A DNA stretch of 64,000 bases from Sambucus nigra (GCA_949130495.1 OX422211.1:540146872-540210871); one strand, 5' to 3'. Shown: positions 44,900 to 56,399, numbered from the stretch's first letter. Translations and numbers: made by a program. Notes: a model not told the origin generated them from the letters alone.

Positions 44900-45774
44900 G
44901 AGCCATGTGACTCTGCCATCACCTCCTGTCGCAATTTCTCCCCTTCCGGAACTACCAATCTCCCATTGAAGCGTAATCCCCCGTCTGAGCTAACGATATA
45001 GGACTCGGCTCCCTCTGCTAGTAATCGAACTATCTGTTCCTGACAGAACGAGTCATTAGCCTGTGCCCGTACTACCTTCGTGACAATCTGCGGTGTAACG
45101 GTCATCACAGACATGAAAGATTGGGCCACTGCATCCTGGTGTCCCAACTCCTTCCACTTTGCCTTCCACACCTCTGCCACCTCATCTGTTGGCCTACGGC
45201 TCAACGCGTCTGCTACCACGTTAGCCTTACCTGGGTGATACTGGATATCGAACTGGTAGTCTTTCACAAACTCAAGCCACCTACGCTGCCGCATATTCAA
45301 CTCTTTCTGCGTGAACAGGTATTGTAAGGACTTGTGGTCCGTGAACAGTTAGAACTTCTCCCCCAAAAGATAGTGCCTCCAAATCCGTAGGGCAAATACC
45401 ACTGCCGCCAATTCCAAATCATGTGTGGGGTAATTCCTCTCGTGAGGCTTAAGCTTACAGGAAGCATAAGCTATGGCCTGTCTCTCCTGCTGCAATACAC
45501 CTCCAAGTCCTTGCAAAGACGCATTGGTGTAAACCAAATACTCAACTCCCGGTCTCGGTAATGCTAACACAGGTGCTGAGGTCAATTTGTCCTTTAACTC
45601 ATCAAATGCTAACTGACAGGCATCACTCCAGATGAATGGCACACCCTTACGAGTCAGATGTGTCAAAGGACCCGCGATCTTCGAAAATCCCCGAATGAAC
45701 CTCCTGTAGTATCCTGCTAGGCCCAAGAAACTACGAATTTCAGTCGGTGTCGTGGCCTGTCCCCATTCCCTCAC
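44900..45774 (-). pseudogene. RNase H and pre-integrase segment of element F
   Basis: 45774-45349 holds the RT thumb ([12 protein letters not shown]) and RNase H start, where V-Y-T-N-A-S replaces the expected V-Y-T-D-A-S, so the first catalytic Asp is lost. An in-frame stop follows E-K-F at about 45349. 45300-44884 continues with [14 protein letters not shown] and A-D-A-L-S-R-R. The reading ends at the deletion junction. Confidence 0.8.
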
Positions 45775-46522
45775 CGCGAATACCTTCCCCGGATCAACAG
45801 ATATCCCCCGGTAGGAAATAATGTGTCACAAAAACTGTACCTCCTTCAGCCAAAACCCGCATTTCTCATATTTTGCATACAGCTCGTTCTGACGCAGCGT
45901 CTGCAAAACCTGCCTCAAATGCTCGGCCTGCTCCTCCTCTGTCTGGGAGTAAACCAGAATATCATCAAATGAAGACAATGACAAACTGATCTAAGAAATC
46001 CCTGAACACTCTGTTCATCAAGTCCATAAACACTGCTGGAGCGTTGGTCAAACCAAAAGGCATAACCCGAAACTCGTAAGAACCATATCTCGACAAGAAC
46101 GCAGTCTTCGAGACATCCTCCTCCCTGATACGCAACTAATGGTATCCCGATCTCAAATCAATCTTTGAGAAGAAAGAAGCTCCTCTCAACTGATCGAATA
46201 GGTTATCGATTCGAGGCAACGGATACTTATTCCGTATCGTGACCTTGTTCAACTCCCGATAGTCCACACACAGTCTCAGTGAACCGTCCCTCTTCTTCAC
46301 AAACAAAACTAGAGCGCCCCAAGATGAGGTACTCCTGCGAATAAATCCCTGACCTAACAGTTGTTCTATCTGATCTCGTAGCTCTCGCATCTCTGCTGGA
46401 GCCATACGGTACGGTGCGCGTGCTATAGGCCTCGTATCTGGCAATAGGTCTATAACAAAGTCTATCTCTCGACTGGGGGGTAGGCCTGGTATCTCCTGAA
46501 ACACATCCGAATACTCCCTGAC
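45775..46522 (-). pseudogene. Reverse transcriptase of element F
   Basis: N-terminal RT part is open to 46136 ([13 protein letters not shown], then [11 protein letters not shown]). A TAG replaces the Gln codon of the next motif (46133-46135). At the catalytic F-I-D-D motif (about 45960) an extra T shifts the frame, turning the Asp codons into a stop. More stops follow towards 45790. Confidence 0.82.
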
Positions 46523-47139
46523 AACCGGGATCGAATCTAAAGGAATCAGAACCTCCTTAGAGGTATCCTCCTCTAGGTAATACAAATGAGCGGTCGAGCC
46601 TCCCTCTGGGCGAGGCATCGCCACTATAAACATCTCTTGCCCCGGAATGGCAAAAACAATGCTCCCACCGAAGCAATCAATCATGGCTCTATAATCAGCG
46701 AGCCAATCCATACCGATAATCACATCGTGAACATGCATATCTAATACCAACATATCTGCAGGTAATACCAGACTACCAATCTCTATCCCCACTCCCCGGC
46801 ATATAAAGAATATAAGTGACCCACTCCCCAATGGTGAGTCGACACACGTCACTGTGCTCTCTGCCGTAGCTAACAATCCTAAGGCTTTCGCGAAGTGTGT
46901 AGCTATAAAACAATGTGTAGCCCCCGTATCAAATAATACCCGACCGATAGTGCCATGGATAGGAAACGTACCCTCAATCGCGGGCGGTGCCTGTGGAACT
47001 GCTGCCTGGTGGACGTTGTAGACACGTCCATACTGTATCTGCCCCTGCTGAACTGGGACTGCTGGAGTGGGTGGCAATGCTGCCATCTGTGGCGGTGCGG
47101 GGAGAGCGGCGGGAAACATAGGCCTCTGCGGCTCCTGGC
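46523..47139 (-). pseudogene. Aspartic protease of element F
   Basis: In the 536-codon open frame 47746-46136. The active site V-L-F-D-T-G-A-T-H lies near 46936-46910, and the chromovirus block D-V-I-I-G-M-D-W-L near 46710. The domain is complete and stop-free; only its neighbours are broken. Confidence 0.82.
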
Positions 47140-48274
47140 GAGCACCCTGCTGCTGCTGTGGGGCCCTGCCCCTATCAGGATAATCCTGTCGTTTATGGCC
47201 AGTCTTGCCACAAATAAAACACTTCCCTGGGAAGTTCCCTCCTCTCTGCCCCTGCGGTCCCCGGCCCTGGTGGCCGTTACCGTTCCTCCTTTGGCCCTGC
47301 TGGCCCTGCTGAAACTGCTGCCCATTCTGCCCCTGTTGGCCCTGATGGCCGTTTGGACCCTGATGGCCCTGACGGAAACCTCCCTGACCTTGTCTGTAGT
47401 TCCCTGATCGTAACCTCTTCTGATCCCCCTGCTGGGAACCCTGCTCACCCTGTCTCTGGCCCTGAACAGATTGTGCCCCACCGGCACCATGTCCTCCTGT
47501 CCTGCCCTGATGGCCAGACTCTCCCAACCTCTTGCCCTCAGCCATATGAAAGCGGTGGTCCTGGCAGTGTAACAAAGCAGCGTTAACCACAACAGAATAC
47601 GTGGCCAACGAAAGGTTCCCTAACAGATGCTGACGGATCCTCCATGTCAATCCGTCGGTGAATTTCTCAATCTTCTTCTTCTCTGTTGGTATCTCATCCA
47701 GAACGATATTCAATAGATTTGTGAACTCGGCCTCATACTCAGCCACGGTCTTACCCTCTTACCTCAGATTCATCAGTTTCCTCCTCATTTCCGTGTGAAC
47801 AGCCGACGGAAAGTACTTGCGGTCAAACCGCACCCAGAAGTCCTAAATAGTGAGAGTATCCCTCTTCTCCACGGTGGTAATAGACTCCCACCACTACAGT
47901 GCAGATCCAACTAGCTTGAAAGTAGCTAGCACCTGCTTCTGAACGTCCGTGCACTCATACATCCTCAAGTGTCTCTGCATATCCTTCCTCCATTGGCTCG
48001 AGACTACCACATCTGAGCTACCTGCAAACTCTGGCGGATGCGCTTTCTCAAAAGCGTCACGTACACGCTCCCAAGCAGACGGGAATGAATTTGCCTGTAC
48101 TGGCGCGGCAACCGGCGCCTGAGGTGGTGCCTGCTGAACTACGACAATTGCGGCATTTACCGCTTGGGCTACAATAGCTGCAATCTCAGCGGCGTTCATC
48201 ATGCCCTGAACTGGAGCGGGCTGGGGTTCGGGCGTTGCATCCCTGGGAAGTCGTTGTGCACGTCGTGGAGGCAT
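47140..48274 (-). pseudogene. gag: gag of element F
   Basis: Start ATG at 48274 (M-P-P-R-R-A-Q-R), 183 bp inside the primer site. The first 126 codons are open; at least three stops follow (about 47894, 47845, 47760), then it is open again from 47746. The capsid tail is followed by a Gly/Gln-rich stretch (residues about 78-170 of that frame) and a zinc knuckle [14 protein letters not shown] in which the last Cys is Tyr. Most stops can be explained by C-to-T changes of Gln codons. Confidence 0.82.
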
Positions 48275-48443
48275 CTGAAATAAGAATAAAGTTTATAAGT
48301 TCACAGTTTATAAACTTAAAATAACTGAAGAACGAAGCATACACAAAAAGAGTACAACAGTCCTAAAATATAGGGCTCTATATCAAAGGAACTTAGCGAA
48401 AACATAATAGCCGTACAGATCCTAAAGGACACTAGAACCTGAT

Positions 48444-48455
48444 GCTCTGATACCA
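48444..48455 (-). other. Primer-binding site of element F (initiator Met tRNA)
   Basis: TGGTATCAGAGC on the - strand, two bases from the 5' LTR. It is a perfect match to the usual plant initiator-Met primer site. Confidence 0.92.
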
Positions 48456-48457
48456 CC

Positions 48458-51354
48458 TGTGACACCCCAACTAATTAAATACCGGGTAGCTACTCCTTTA
48501 TTAAATTAATTCAAAATTCCAAGTTGGTCCAGTTAATAGCATCACTGTCGAAAACATTTTAATGATTACTAACCACCTAGTATTTAAAATGTAAGTTGTC
48601 AAATTTTAATTAAAGTCTGATTAACATGCAACAAGTGTAATGAAGAATAATAACACCATTCACCATAACGAAGTAAATAGAATAACCATCACATAGTGTA
48701 AATAAAGTCTGGAGGAAAACTCCTCACTACAAATCCCACAACTGAAATAAGTAACGAAATACTGAATCAATACATGCCAAAGTCTGAAAACTGTAATGGA
48801 AAAGTAACTCTAATGGAACTGGGCAACATGCCCTAAAACTGAAGAATACGGAATCCAAATGATAGAAGCGTCTAAAAGCAAATCCCTGTAGCTTCCACAA
48901 ACAGCTACAGCTCGTCACCTGAATGAGTATCCTATGCATGGTGTCCTTGTGGTTGGGCACCTAAAATGGTTTTACAAAAAAATATAGATTTGAAAGCAAA
49001 CGGGTCAGAGCCCGAATGTGGAGATATTTTAAAAACCTGCAAGTGCTTTAAAAACATTTAAAACATTAAATGTAAAGTACATGTTAGGACGTGCACTCAC
49101 ATGATATTCTCACCTCTCGTCTAACTGTGCACTCCTAACGTAAGTACCCATCTAACCGCTAGTTACGCGACATCATATCTAGCTAGACTGTCATAGGTCC
49201 TACCCTCATTACTTGGTTCCATAAACATTATAACGATCTCAGTTAAATAGGTGCTTAACGTAAATTCAGGTTCTCAAACAAAAGTAATACAGCTCGTTAT
49301 AGATTAGCCCTCTATGTTATTCCATAGTTACACACAATACCATATGAAAGTTCCCAGTTCATTAAGTGTATATTTTCCACAACATAAATATACAATATAA
49401 GCACCCCGAGCCTAAGCTGCGGTGCACACATACTCTGCTATCCATCCCGGTACATCACGTACATAAGGATCACATATTCCGAATCTCTCAGGAATAGTTC
49501 ACAGATAACAACATCACAAATAATGGAGGCGAACACAGTCACATCACATGGGTCACGCACATACCTACGCTCCCACGATCAGCGGACTTATTAACATCCC
49601 AATAAGTCTTTCTCTGACCTATGTTCATCGAGGTAACCAGTCTAAATCCGGGCAACACAAGGATTAGAGGGCCCTAAGCGAACGCAAACCTCCCGTGATA
49701 GCAAGTATGGTAGGTATGTCATACACACAAATCATATACCAATACTAAGTAAGCACACATCTTAGTAATCCCGTAGTTTAATTGTAGTACTTATCGCATT
49801 CTCGTACCAATCTAATATATATACAACTTATATATAATCCCGGTCCATATATACACGCGCCATAATTTATCCTCACGTCGTGGTAAACACTCACGTCTCA
49901 ATCCCATATTAACCATTATTCAAATCACTCGTATATAATTTACTCCTCATGATAACCCAAATGTCCCAAATCTATCAATATATCATCAAAGGAATGTTAT
50001 CTCTATCCTCGAACAAGTTTACGGGACTCTCAAAATCAAAACAGGCCAAAAAGGCCTAAACTGTCAACTCATTCGAAGTCTCGTTCGAACGAGGCTGTTC
50101 GAACGAGATTCAGTTCGTTCAAACGAACTGCACCTTCTAACGACATCTCGTTCGAACGAAATTTCCTCTCATTAGAAGCGACTGGTCAACTCGTTAGAAG
50201 CTCGTTCGAACGAGCTCGTTCGAACGACCTGGGGAGGTCTTCTAACGAACGACCAGTTTCGAGCCCAGATTTCCTTAGTTTCGTTTTTCACCATTTTTAT
50301 CTCTTCAAAACTCATCTACACATCAAACCAACGATTGTTTAAGGTCTCTAATCATCCCTAAACGTACCTAGGTCACATACTAACATATTTTGAGGAGTTA
50401 ATTCATCCCAATCATCATTAAATCATTAAATCACATCACTTTCCCCCAATTTTTACAAGAACATAAACCCTAAAATTTTAAATCATGAATTAACCCAATT
50501 AAATCCATTTTAATTTCATCCAATAACTAATATCATCAGTATAATCATCTACCTACCATTCTACATGCAATTCTCCTCAAGATTTCAAGTTCTAAACTCC
50601 AAAATACATGGGTTTTCATGTTTCACCAAGAACAAATCAATTTTATTAAATTCCTACACATGGAAAGAGCATTCTCTGAAATTAAATGATAATAAACCAC
50701 TTGCCTTGAGTGTCTCTGAATTTGATGTTGATTTCCTCTCTCTTTCTGCAGAATTCCCTCTCTCTCTCTTTCTCCAAGCTTCTTCTCCAATGGCTATGGT
50801 GGCTAGGGTTTTCTTATGGAAAGTAATAGAAACCTAATTCTAATAACCTACGTAACCTATTGAGTTAACATGGGTTGGTTAGTGGCTTAGTGGGTCAAAC
50901 CCACATCAGATTTACTTTACCAATTTTCGTCATTTTTAATTCCTAAAAATACGAAATTACCAAAATACCCTTTATATTGTCGGTATGGCCTAAAAATACC
51001 CCGGGACCCAAACTACACCCCCGGCTAGTGTTTTCTGACTATCTCGACCCTTCCGGACACGTTGGCACACTCAGAACGACCATACGGTTAATAGAATTTA
51101 AATTCACTTTTATAATTAAAATAATTATATCCTGACGCGACTGTCACACGCGTCCCAATAAAATGACCAAATTGCCGTATATCAATCTCACGACAAATTT
51201 CATAATTTAATATTCATATAACACCATATATACTCAATATAGTCAAATACCAACTCACATCTCGCTAGTATTTTATCCGGATTAATTTCCAATTAATTCT
51301 CATTTAATTAATTAATCCCAAAAATAAATATAGCCAAAAATACGGGGTATTACA
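48458..51354 (-). repeat. 5' LTR of element F
   Basis: 2897 bp, near-identical to 41304-44199. The largest differences are two small insertions of about 12-14 bp inside the TCGTTCGAACGA cluster (50067-50254). Confidence 0.95.
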
Positions 51355-51359
51355 TGCAG
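51355..51359. repeat. Target-site duplication of element F, right copy (TGCAG)
   Basis: Pairs with 41299-41303; the element E LTR resumes at 51360. Confidence 0.95.
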
Positions 51360-51995
51360 TGATCCCTGCAATGGCGCTGAGACTTGTAGTGGTGTTGACC
51401 CTCTCGAATGTCAATGTTGCAGTGACCCTTGCAATGGCGCTGACCCCTGCAGTGGCGCTGACCCTTGCAGCGGCGCTGACTCTTGCAATGGAACTTCTCA
51501 ATCTTGGACTTCTACGATGACCCTCGTGGGCACCTCTCGAATGTTATTGCTATAGCGGCGCTAACGCTTGCAGCGGCACTGACCCTTACAGCGGCGCTAA
51601 CCCTTGCAGCGGTGCTGACACTTGCAGTAGCGCTGATACTTACAGTGGCGCTGGGGGTTCCTACTGAATATGAGTTTCTGTCGGGACCCTGGGGTGGTTC
51701 CTTCTCAATTATGCGTTTCTGCCTAGACCCTGGGTGGGTTCCTTTTTAATACGAGTTTTTGTCAGGACCCTGGGGGGTTCCTGCTCAATATGAGTTTCTG
51801 CCGGGACCCTGGGGTGGATCCTCCTCAATATGAGTTTTTGTCGGGACCCTGGGGGTTCCTGCCCAATATGAGTTTCTGTCGGGACCCCGAGGGGGTTCCT
51901 GCTCAATATGAGTTTCTGTCGAGACCCTGGGTTTCTTCTCAGTATTTCTAATAAAATAATATTTTTACTTTTTTATAGGTAGACACTCATCTACA
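51360..51995 (-). repeat. 3' LTR of element E, second part, with two internal minisatellites
   Basis: Continues the LTR after element F and ends CACTCATCTACA on the + strand. 51360-51650 consists of CTTGCAGTGGCGCTGACC-like units of about 18-20 bp. 51650-51950 consists of units of about 45 bp containing CTCAATATGAGTTTCTGTC and GGGACCCTGGG. The same arrays are in the other LTR (59770-60590). Confidence 0.88.
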
Positions 51996-52009
51996 TTAGC
52001 CCCTTGTGC
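51996..52009 (-). other. Candidate polypurine tract of element E
   Basis: On the - strand GCACAAGGGGCTAA ends directly at the LTR start TGTAGATG. A related string, GCACGAGGGGGCTAA, lies at 53466-53480. 52010-52185 holds AT-rich spacer with nothing recognised. Confidence 0.55.
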
Positions 52010-52185
52010 AAAAATTTTTAGGTTGGGTAGACCAAAAAATCTTTGTACGCCATAAAGTCGATTTTTATTTTTTTATTTTGGGGGACCCTAGGGTTCCTTC
52101 ATCATTACCCCTTAGGGTCATTAAATGTCATGTCACTTCATCCCAAGTTTTGTAGATGAGGCCACTTATAGTGGACCTCCTTATC

Positions 52186-53375
52186 TGGGTATCAACTTGG
52201 GCAGAGGGGTTACTCGCGGTGAGCCCCTCGTTCTTGGCCTGCTTTTGTGGCCTTTTTTTTAGGGCGGAGGGGTTGCGCACCGTGAGCCCCTCACCCTTGG
52301 ACTTCTTATGTGGCCTTCCATCTTGGGCGGAAGGGTTGCTCGCGGTGAGCCCCTCTCCCTTGGCCTTCTTCTGTGGCTTTCTATCTTGGGCGGAGGGGTT
52401 GCTCGCGGTGAGCCCCTCGCCCTTGGCCTTTTTTTGTGGCCTTCTATCTTGGGCGGAGGGGTTGCTGGCGGTGAGCCCCTTGCCCTTGGCCTTCTTCCGC
52501 GGCCTTCCATCTTGGGCGGAGGGGTTTCTCGCCATGAGCCCCTTGCCCTTGGCCTTCTTATGTGGCCTTCCATTTTGGGCGGAGTGGTTGTTCGCGGTGA
52601 GCCACAGCCCTTGGCCTTATTCTGTAGCCTTCTTTCTTGGGCGGAGGGGTTACTTGCGGTGAGCCCATCGCCCTTGGCCTTCTTCTGGGGCCTTTCATCT
52701 TGGGCGGAGGGGTTGCTCGCGGCGGGCCCCTCGCCCTTGGCCTTCTTCTGCGTCCTTTCATCTTGGGCGGAGGGGTTTCTCGCAGTGAACCCCTCGCCCC
52801 TGGCCTTCTTCTGTGGCCTTCCATCTTGGGCAGAGCGGTTGTTCGTGGTGATCCCCTCGCCCTTGGCCTTCTTCTGTGGCCTTCTTTCTTAGGAAGAGGG
52901 GTAACTCGCGAGCCCCTCGCCCTTGGCCTTCTTCTGGGGCATTTAATCTTGGGCAGAGGGGTTACTCGCGGTGGGCCCCTCTCCCTTGGCCTTCTTCTGT
53001 GGCCTTTCACCTTGGGCGGAGGGGTTACTCGTAGTTGTCCCCTCACCCTTTGCCTTTCATTTTGGGCGGAGGGGTTACTCGCGGTGAGTCCCTCGCCCTT
53101 GGCCTTCTCCTGTGGCCTTTCCTTTTTTGGGCGGAGGGGTTACTCACGGTGGACCCCTCGCCCTTGGCCTTTTTCCGTGGCCTTTCATTTTGGGCGGAGG
53201 GGTTACTCGTGGTGAGCCCCTCGCCCTTGGCCTTATTCTGTGGCCTTCTTTCTTGGTCATAAGGGTTACTCGCGGTGAGCCCCTCGCCCTTGGCCTTCTT
53301 CTGGGGCCTTTCATCTTGGACGGAGGGGTTACTCGCGGTGAGTCCCTCGCCCTTGGCTATTTTCTGTCAAACTTT
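52186..53375. repeat. Array R1 of element E: about 62-bp tandem repeat, about 19 copies
   Basis: Unit built on GGCGGAGGGGTTRCTCGCGG, TGAGCCCCTCGCCCTTGGCC and TTCTTCTGTGGCCTTTC. GAGGGGTT and AGCCCCTC can pair around about 10 nt. The GC-rich unit of 62-63 bp keeps several frames open by periodicity (up to 194 codons, both strands); these are not genes. A segment of the element's own LTR (about 59686-59730) resembles the unit. Confidence 0.88.
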
Positions 53376-53475
53376 CAATCATGGGCAGGTGGAGTCACTC
53401 TAAGTGGGTCCCCACCCTCCAAGCTTATTTTATTATTTGTTCACTTGCTTGAGGACTTCTCAATATTAGCCCCCT

Positions 53476-53515
53476 CGTGCATAAGTGTCTTGTAATGTCG
53501 AGAGACTTATGCACG
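53476..53515. other. 15-bp inverted repeat between arrays R1 and R2
   Basis: CGTGCATAAGTGTCT (53476-53490) and AGAGACTTATGCACG (53501-53515) pair at 14 of 15 positions around 10 nt. The left arm overlaps a copy of the polypurine-tract-like GAGGGGGCTAA. Confidence 0.75.
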
Positions 53516-53529
53516 AAATTATCGTACCC

Positions 53530-54790
53530 TTTATTTATACTTGGAAGTTGCTCAAGACTATGAGTTCTCTGATTCCCTTGGAGCCTTAGGTACTAAACAG
53601 TTGTACCTTATATTTGTACTTCGCCTTTGCTCAAGACTGTGAGCGCTCCGGCGCTCTTGGAGCCTTAGGTGCTAAACAGTCGCACCTTATATTTATACTT
53701 GGCACTTGCTCAAGACTGTGAGTGCTCCAATGCCCTAGGAGCCTTAGGTGCTCATCTGGAGCACCTTACGTTTATACTTGGCACTTGCTCAAGATTGTGA
53801 GGGATCCGATGCCCTTGGAGCCACAGGTGCTCAACTGGTGCACCTTATATTTATATTTGGCACTTGCTCAAGACTGTGAGCGCTCCGGTGCCCTTAGATC
53901 CTTAGGTGGAAAACTGTCGCACCTTATACTTATACTTGGCAGTTGCTCAAGACTGTGAGCGCTCCTATACCCTTGGAGCCTTACGTTTATACTTGGCATT
54001 TGCTAAATACTGTGAGCGCTCCGATGCCCTTGGAGCCTTAGGTGGTCATCTGGAGCACCTTATGTTTATACTTGGCACTTGCTCAATACTGTGAGCGCTC
54101 CGATGCCCTTGGAGCCTTAGGTGATCAACTGGCGCACCTTATATTTATACTTGGCATTTGCTAAAGACTGTGAGCGCTCCGGTGCCCTTGGAGCCTTAGG
54201 TGCTCATCTGGAGGACATTACGTTTGTACGTGGCATTTGCTCAAGACTGTGAGCACTCCGATGCCCTTGGAGCCTTAGGTGCTCAACTAGCGCACCTTAT
54301 ATTTATACTTGGCACTTGCTCAAGACTGTGAGCGCTCTGGTGCCCTTGGAGCCTTACGTTTATACATGGCACTTGCTCAATACTGTGAGCGCTCCGATGC
54401 CCTTGGAGCCTTAGGTGCTCATCTGGAGCACCTTATGTTTATACTTAGCACTTACTCAATACTGTGAGTGCTCCGATGCCCTTGGAGCCGTAGGTGCTCA
54501 TCTGGAGCACCTTATGTTTATACTTGGCACTTGCTCAAGACCGTGAGCGCTCCGGTGCCCTTAGAGCCTTAGGTACTAAACTTTCGTACCTTATATTTAT
54601 ACTTGGTAGTTGCTCAAGACTGTGAGCGCTCCGGTGCCCTTGGAGCCTTAGGTGCTAAGCTGTCGCACCTTATATTTATACTTGGCAGTTGCTCAAGACT
54701 GTGAGCGCTCCTATGCCCTTGGAGCCTTAGGTACTAAACTGTCGTACCTTATATGTATACTTGGAGTTGCTCAATACTTTGAGTTACTCT
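53530..54790. repeat. Array R2 of element E: about 79-bp tandem repeat with hairpin and TATA-like segment
   Basis: About 15 copies. Each has CTTGGCACTTGCTCAAGACT, GTGAGCGCTCCGGTGCCCTT, GGAGCCTTAGGTGC, a variable loop, GCACCTTATATTTATA. AGGTGC and GCACCT form a stem; in three copies both arms are changed together to AGGTAC and GTACCT. On the - strand the unit contains CCAAGTATAAATA, as in the LTR TATA region. No coding. Confidence 0.88.
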
Positions 54791-54794
54791 TTTT

Positions 54795-55735
54795 TATATG
54801 ACAACCTCAAGATTGAACTTCCCGCTTCTAACTGTGGGCTTTTTGCATATGATATGAGCAAGTTAAAATTTTGAAGCTCCCCTCTAACTGCGGGGCACTT
54901 GCATATAACTGAGCAAGTAAAAATTTGGACGTTGCACCTCTAACTGCGGCGTACTTGCATATAGCTGAGCAATTTTAAAATTTTAAAAGTTTCCCCTTTA
55001 ACTGCGGGGTACTTGCATATGAGATGAGCAAGTTAGAATTTTGAAGTTGCCCCTCTAACTGCGGGGCACTTGCATATAACTGAGCAAGTAAAAATTTGGA
55101 CGTTACCCCTCTAACTGTTGGGTACTTGCACATAGCTGAGCAAGTTTAAAATTTTAAAATTTTCCCCATTAACTGTGGGGTACTTGCATATGAGATGAGC
55201 AAGTTAAAATTTTAAAGTTGCCCCTCTAACTGCAGGGTACTTGCATATAACTGAGCAAGTAAAAATTTGGACGTTGCCCCTCTAACTGCGGGGTACTTGC
55301 ATATAGCTGAGCAAGTTTAAAATTTTAAAAGTTTCCCTTTTAACTGCGGAGTACTTTCATATGAGATGAGCAAGTTAAAATTTTGAATTTGCCCCTCTAA
55401 CTACGGGGTACTTGCATATAACTGAGCAAGTAAAAATTTGGACGTTGCCCCTCTAACTGCGGGGTACTTGCATATAGCTGAGCAAGTTTAAAATTTTAAA
55501 AGTTTCCCCTTTAACTGCGGGGTAGTTGCATATAACTGAGCAAGTTGAAATTTGAAAGCGACCCCTCTAGGTGCGGGGTACTTCTTGCATATAGTTGAGA
55601 AGTTTATAAATTTTAAAATTTTCCCCTTTAACTGTGGGGTACTTGCATATAACTGAGCAAGTTGAAATTTGGAAGCGGCCCCTCTAGCTGCGGGGTACTT
55701 CTTGCAAATAGCTGAGCAGTTTATAAATTTTGTTA
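54795..55735. repeat. Array R3 of element E: 57-bp repeat organised in triplets of about 175 bp
   Basis: Monomers of about 57 bp share CCCCTCTAACTGCGGGGTAC, TTGCATAT and GAGCAAGT. Three types follow in fixed order (GAGATGAGCAAGTTAAAATT, AACTGAGCAAGTAAAAATTT, AGCTGAGCAAGTTTAAAATT), giving a higher-order period of 171-176 bp for four rounds. CTTGC and GCAAG, and CCCC and GGGG, are inverted pairs in each monomer. Confidence 0.88.
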
Positions 55736-56399
55736 GCGCAGCCCCGTGTGAATGTGCGGTACTTTTAGTGCAACCCCATTTTGTTATGCATATTCATTTC
55801 TTGGGAAGTAACTAAGAGATGGGTTAGCCCTTCTCCTTCCACAAACTTTGAATAAAATTTCACATATATCATGAATAAAGAAATAATTATTTCGTTATAC
55901 AAAAAATTTCCCTTGGTCTGCAAGGTCCTTGTTCCAAACTTTTCTTGGGAACATTTTTTATCTTTATAAGAATAACAAGTTTAGAGAGGGGTTAGACCCA
56001 CTTCTCCCTATTTTCTGAAAACTGATCAATTACATTTTTCTTGAGAACATAGGTTAGGACTTGTTCTCTAGGCTATAAATCTGTATGGAATAATAATAAA
56101 AATGTAGATTTTTATTATTATTATTATTACTAGGAGGATAACCCCCTACTGGTCAGGTGACAAAAATAATTGTTATGTCTGTAAGGGCTTTATTCAGTAT
56201 ACTTTTCCCTTGGGATGGATATTCCTCCAAGTATACTGAGGAAAGACCTTCATGTCATGGACCCTCTTCTAATGTAGTAGATGTTCTACTATTCTATTAA
56301 GAAAGAGAAAACATTAGTCTGTGCACCTTTTGTTGAGCGACTCTAGGCCTTTCCGCCTATATTCCAACTGCTTCTACTTTTTGAGTTTAAATGCTTCAG
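55736..56399. other. AT-rich spacer in element E
   Basis: Between array R3 and the EEP region. It contains a TTATTATTATTATTATTA run (about 56106-56130) and TTCTCT/CTTGGGAACA-like strings, with no gene or array. Confidence 0.6.

Larger units (their letters stand above)
41304..51354 (-). mobile_element. Element F: Tekay/Del-type chromovirus, 10.05 kb, defective
   Basis: LTRs of 2896 bp (41304-44199) and 2897 bp (48458-51354) differ by only about 1-2 percent by eye. Initiator-Met primer site (48444-48455), polypurine tract (44201-44211) and 5-bp TSD are intact. The order gag, protease, RT, RNase H, (integrase core deleted), chromodomain on the - strand and the very long LTRs fit the Tekay/Del chromovirus lineage. 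It is the youngest-looking insertion here and sits in an LTR of element E. Confidence 0.93.

Noticed and set aside
52156..53495. Long open frames (up to 194 codons) on both strands across array R1
   Set aside because: They follow from a 62-63 bp GC-rich period without stops; several frames on both strands are open at once and translate to the same repeat.
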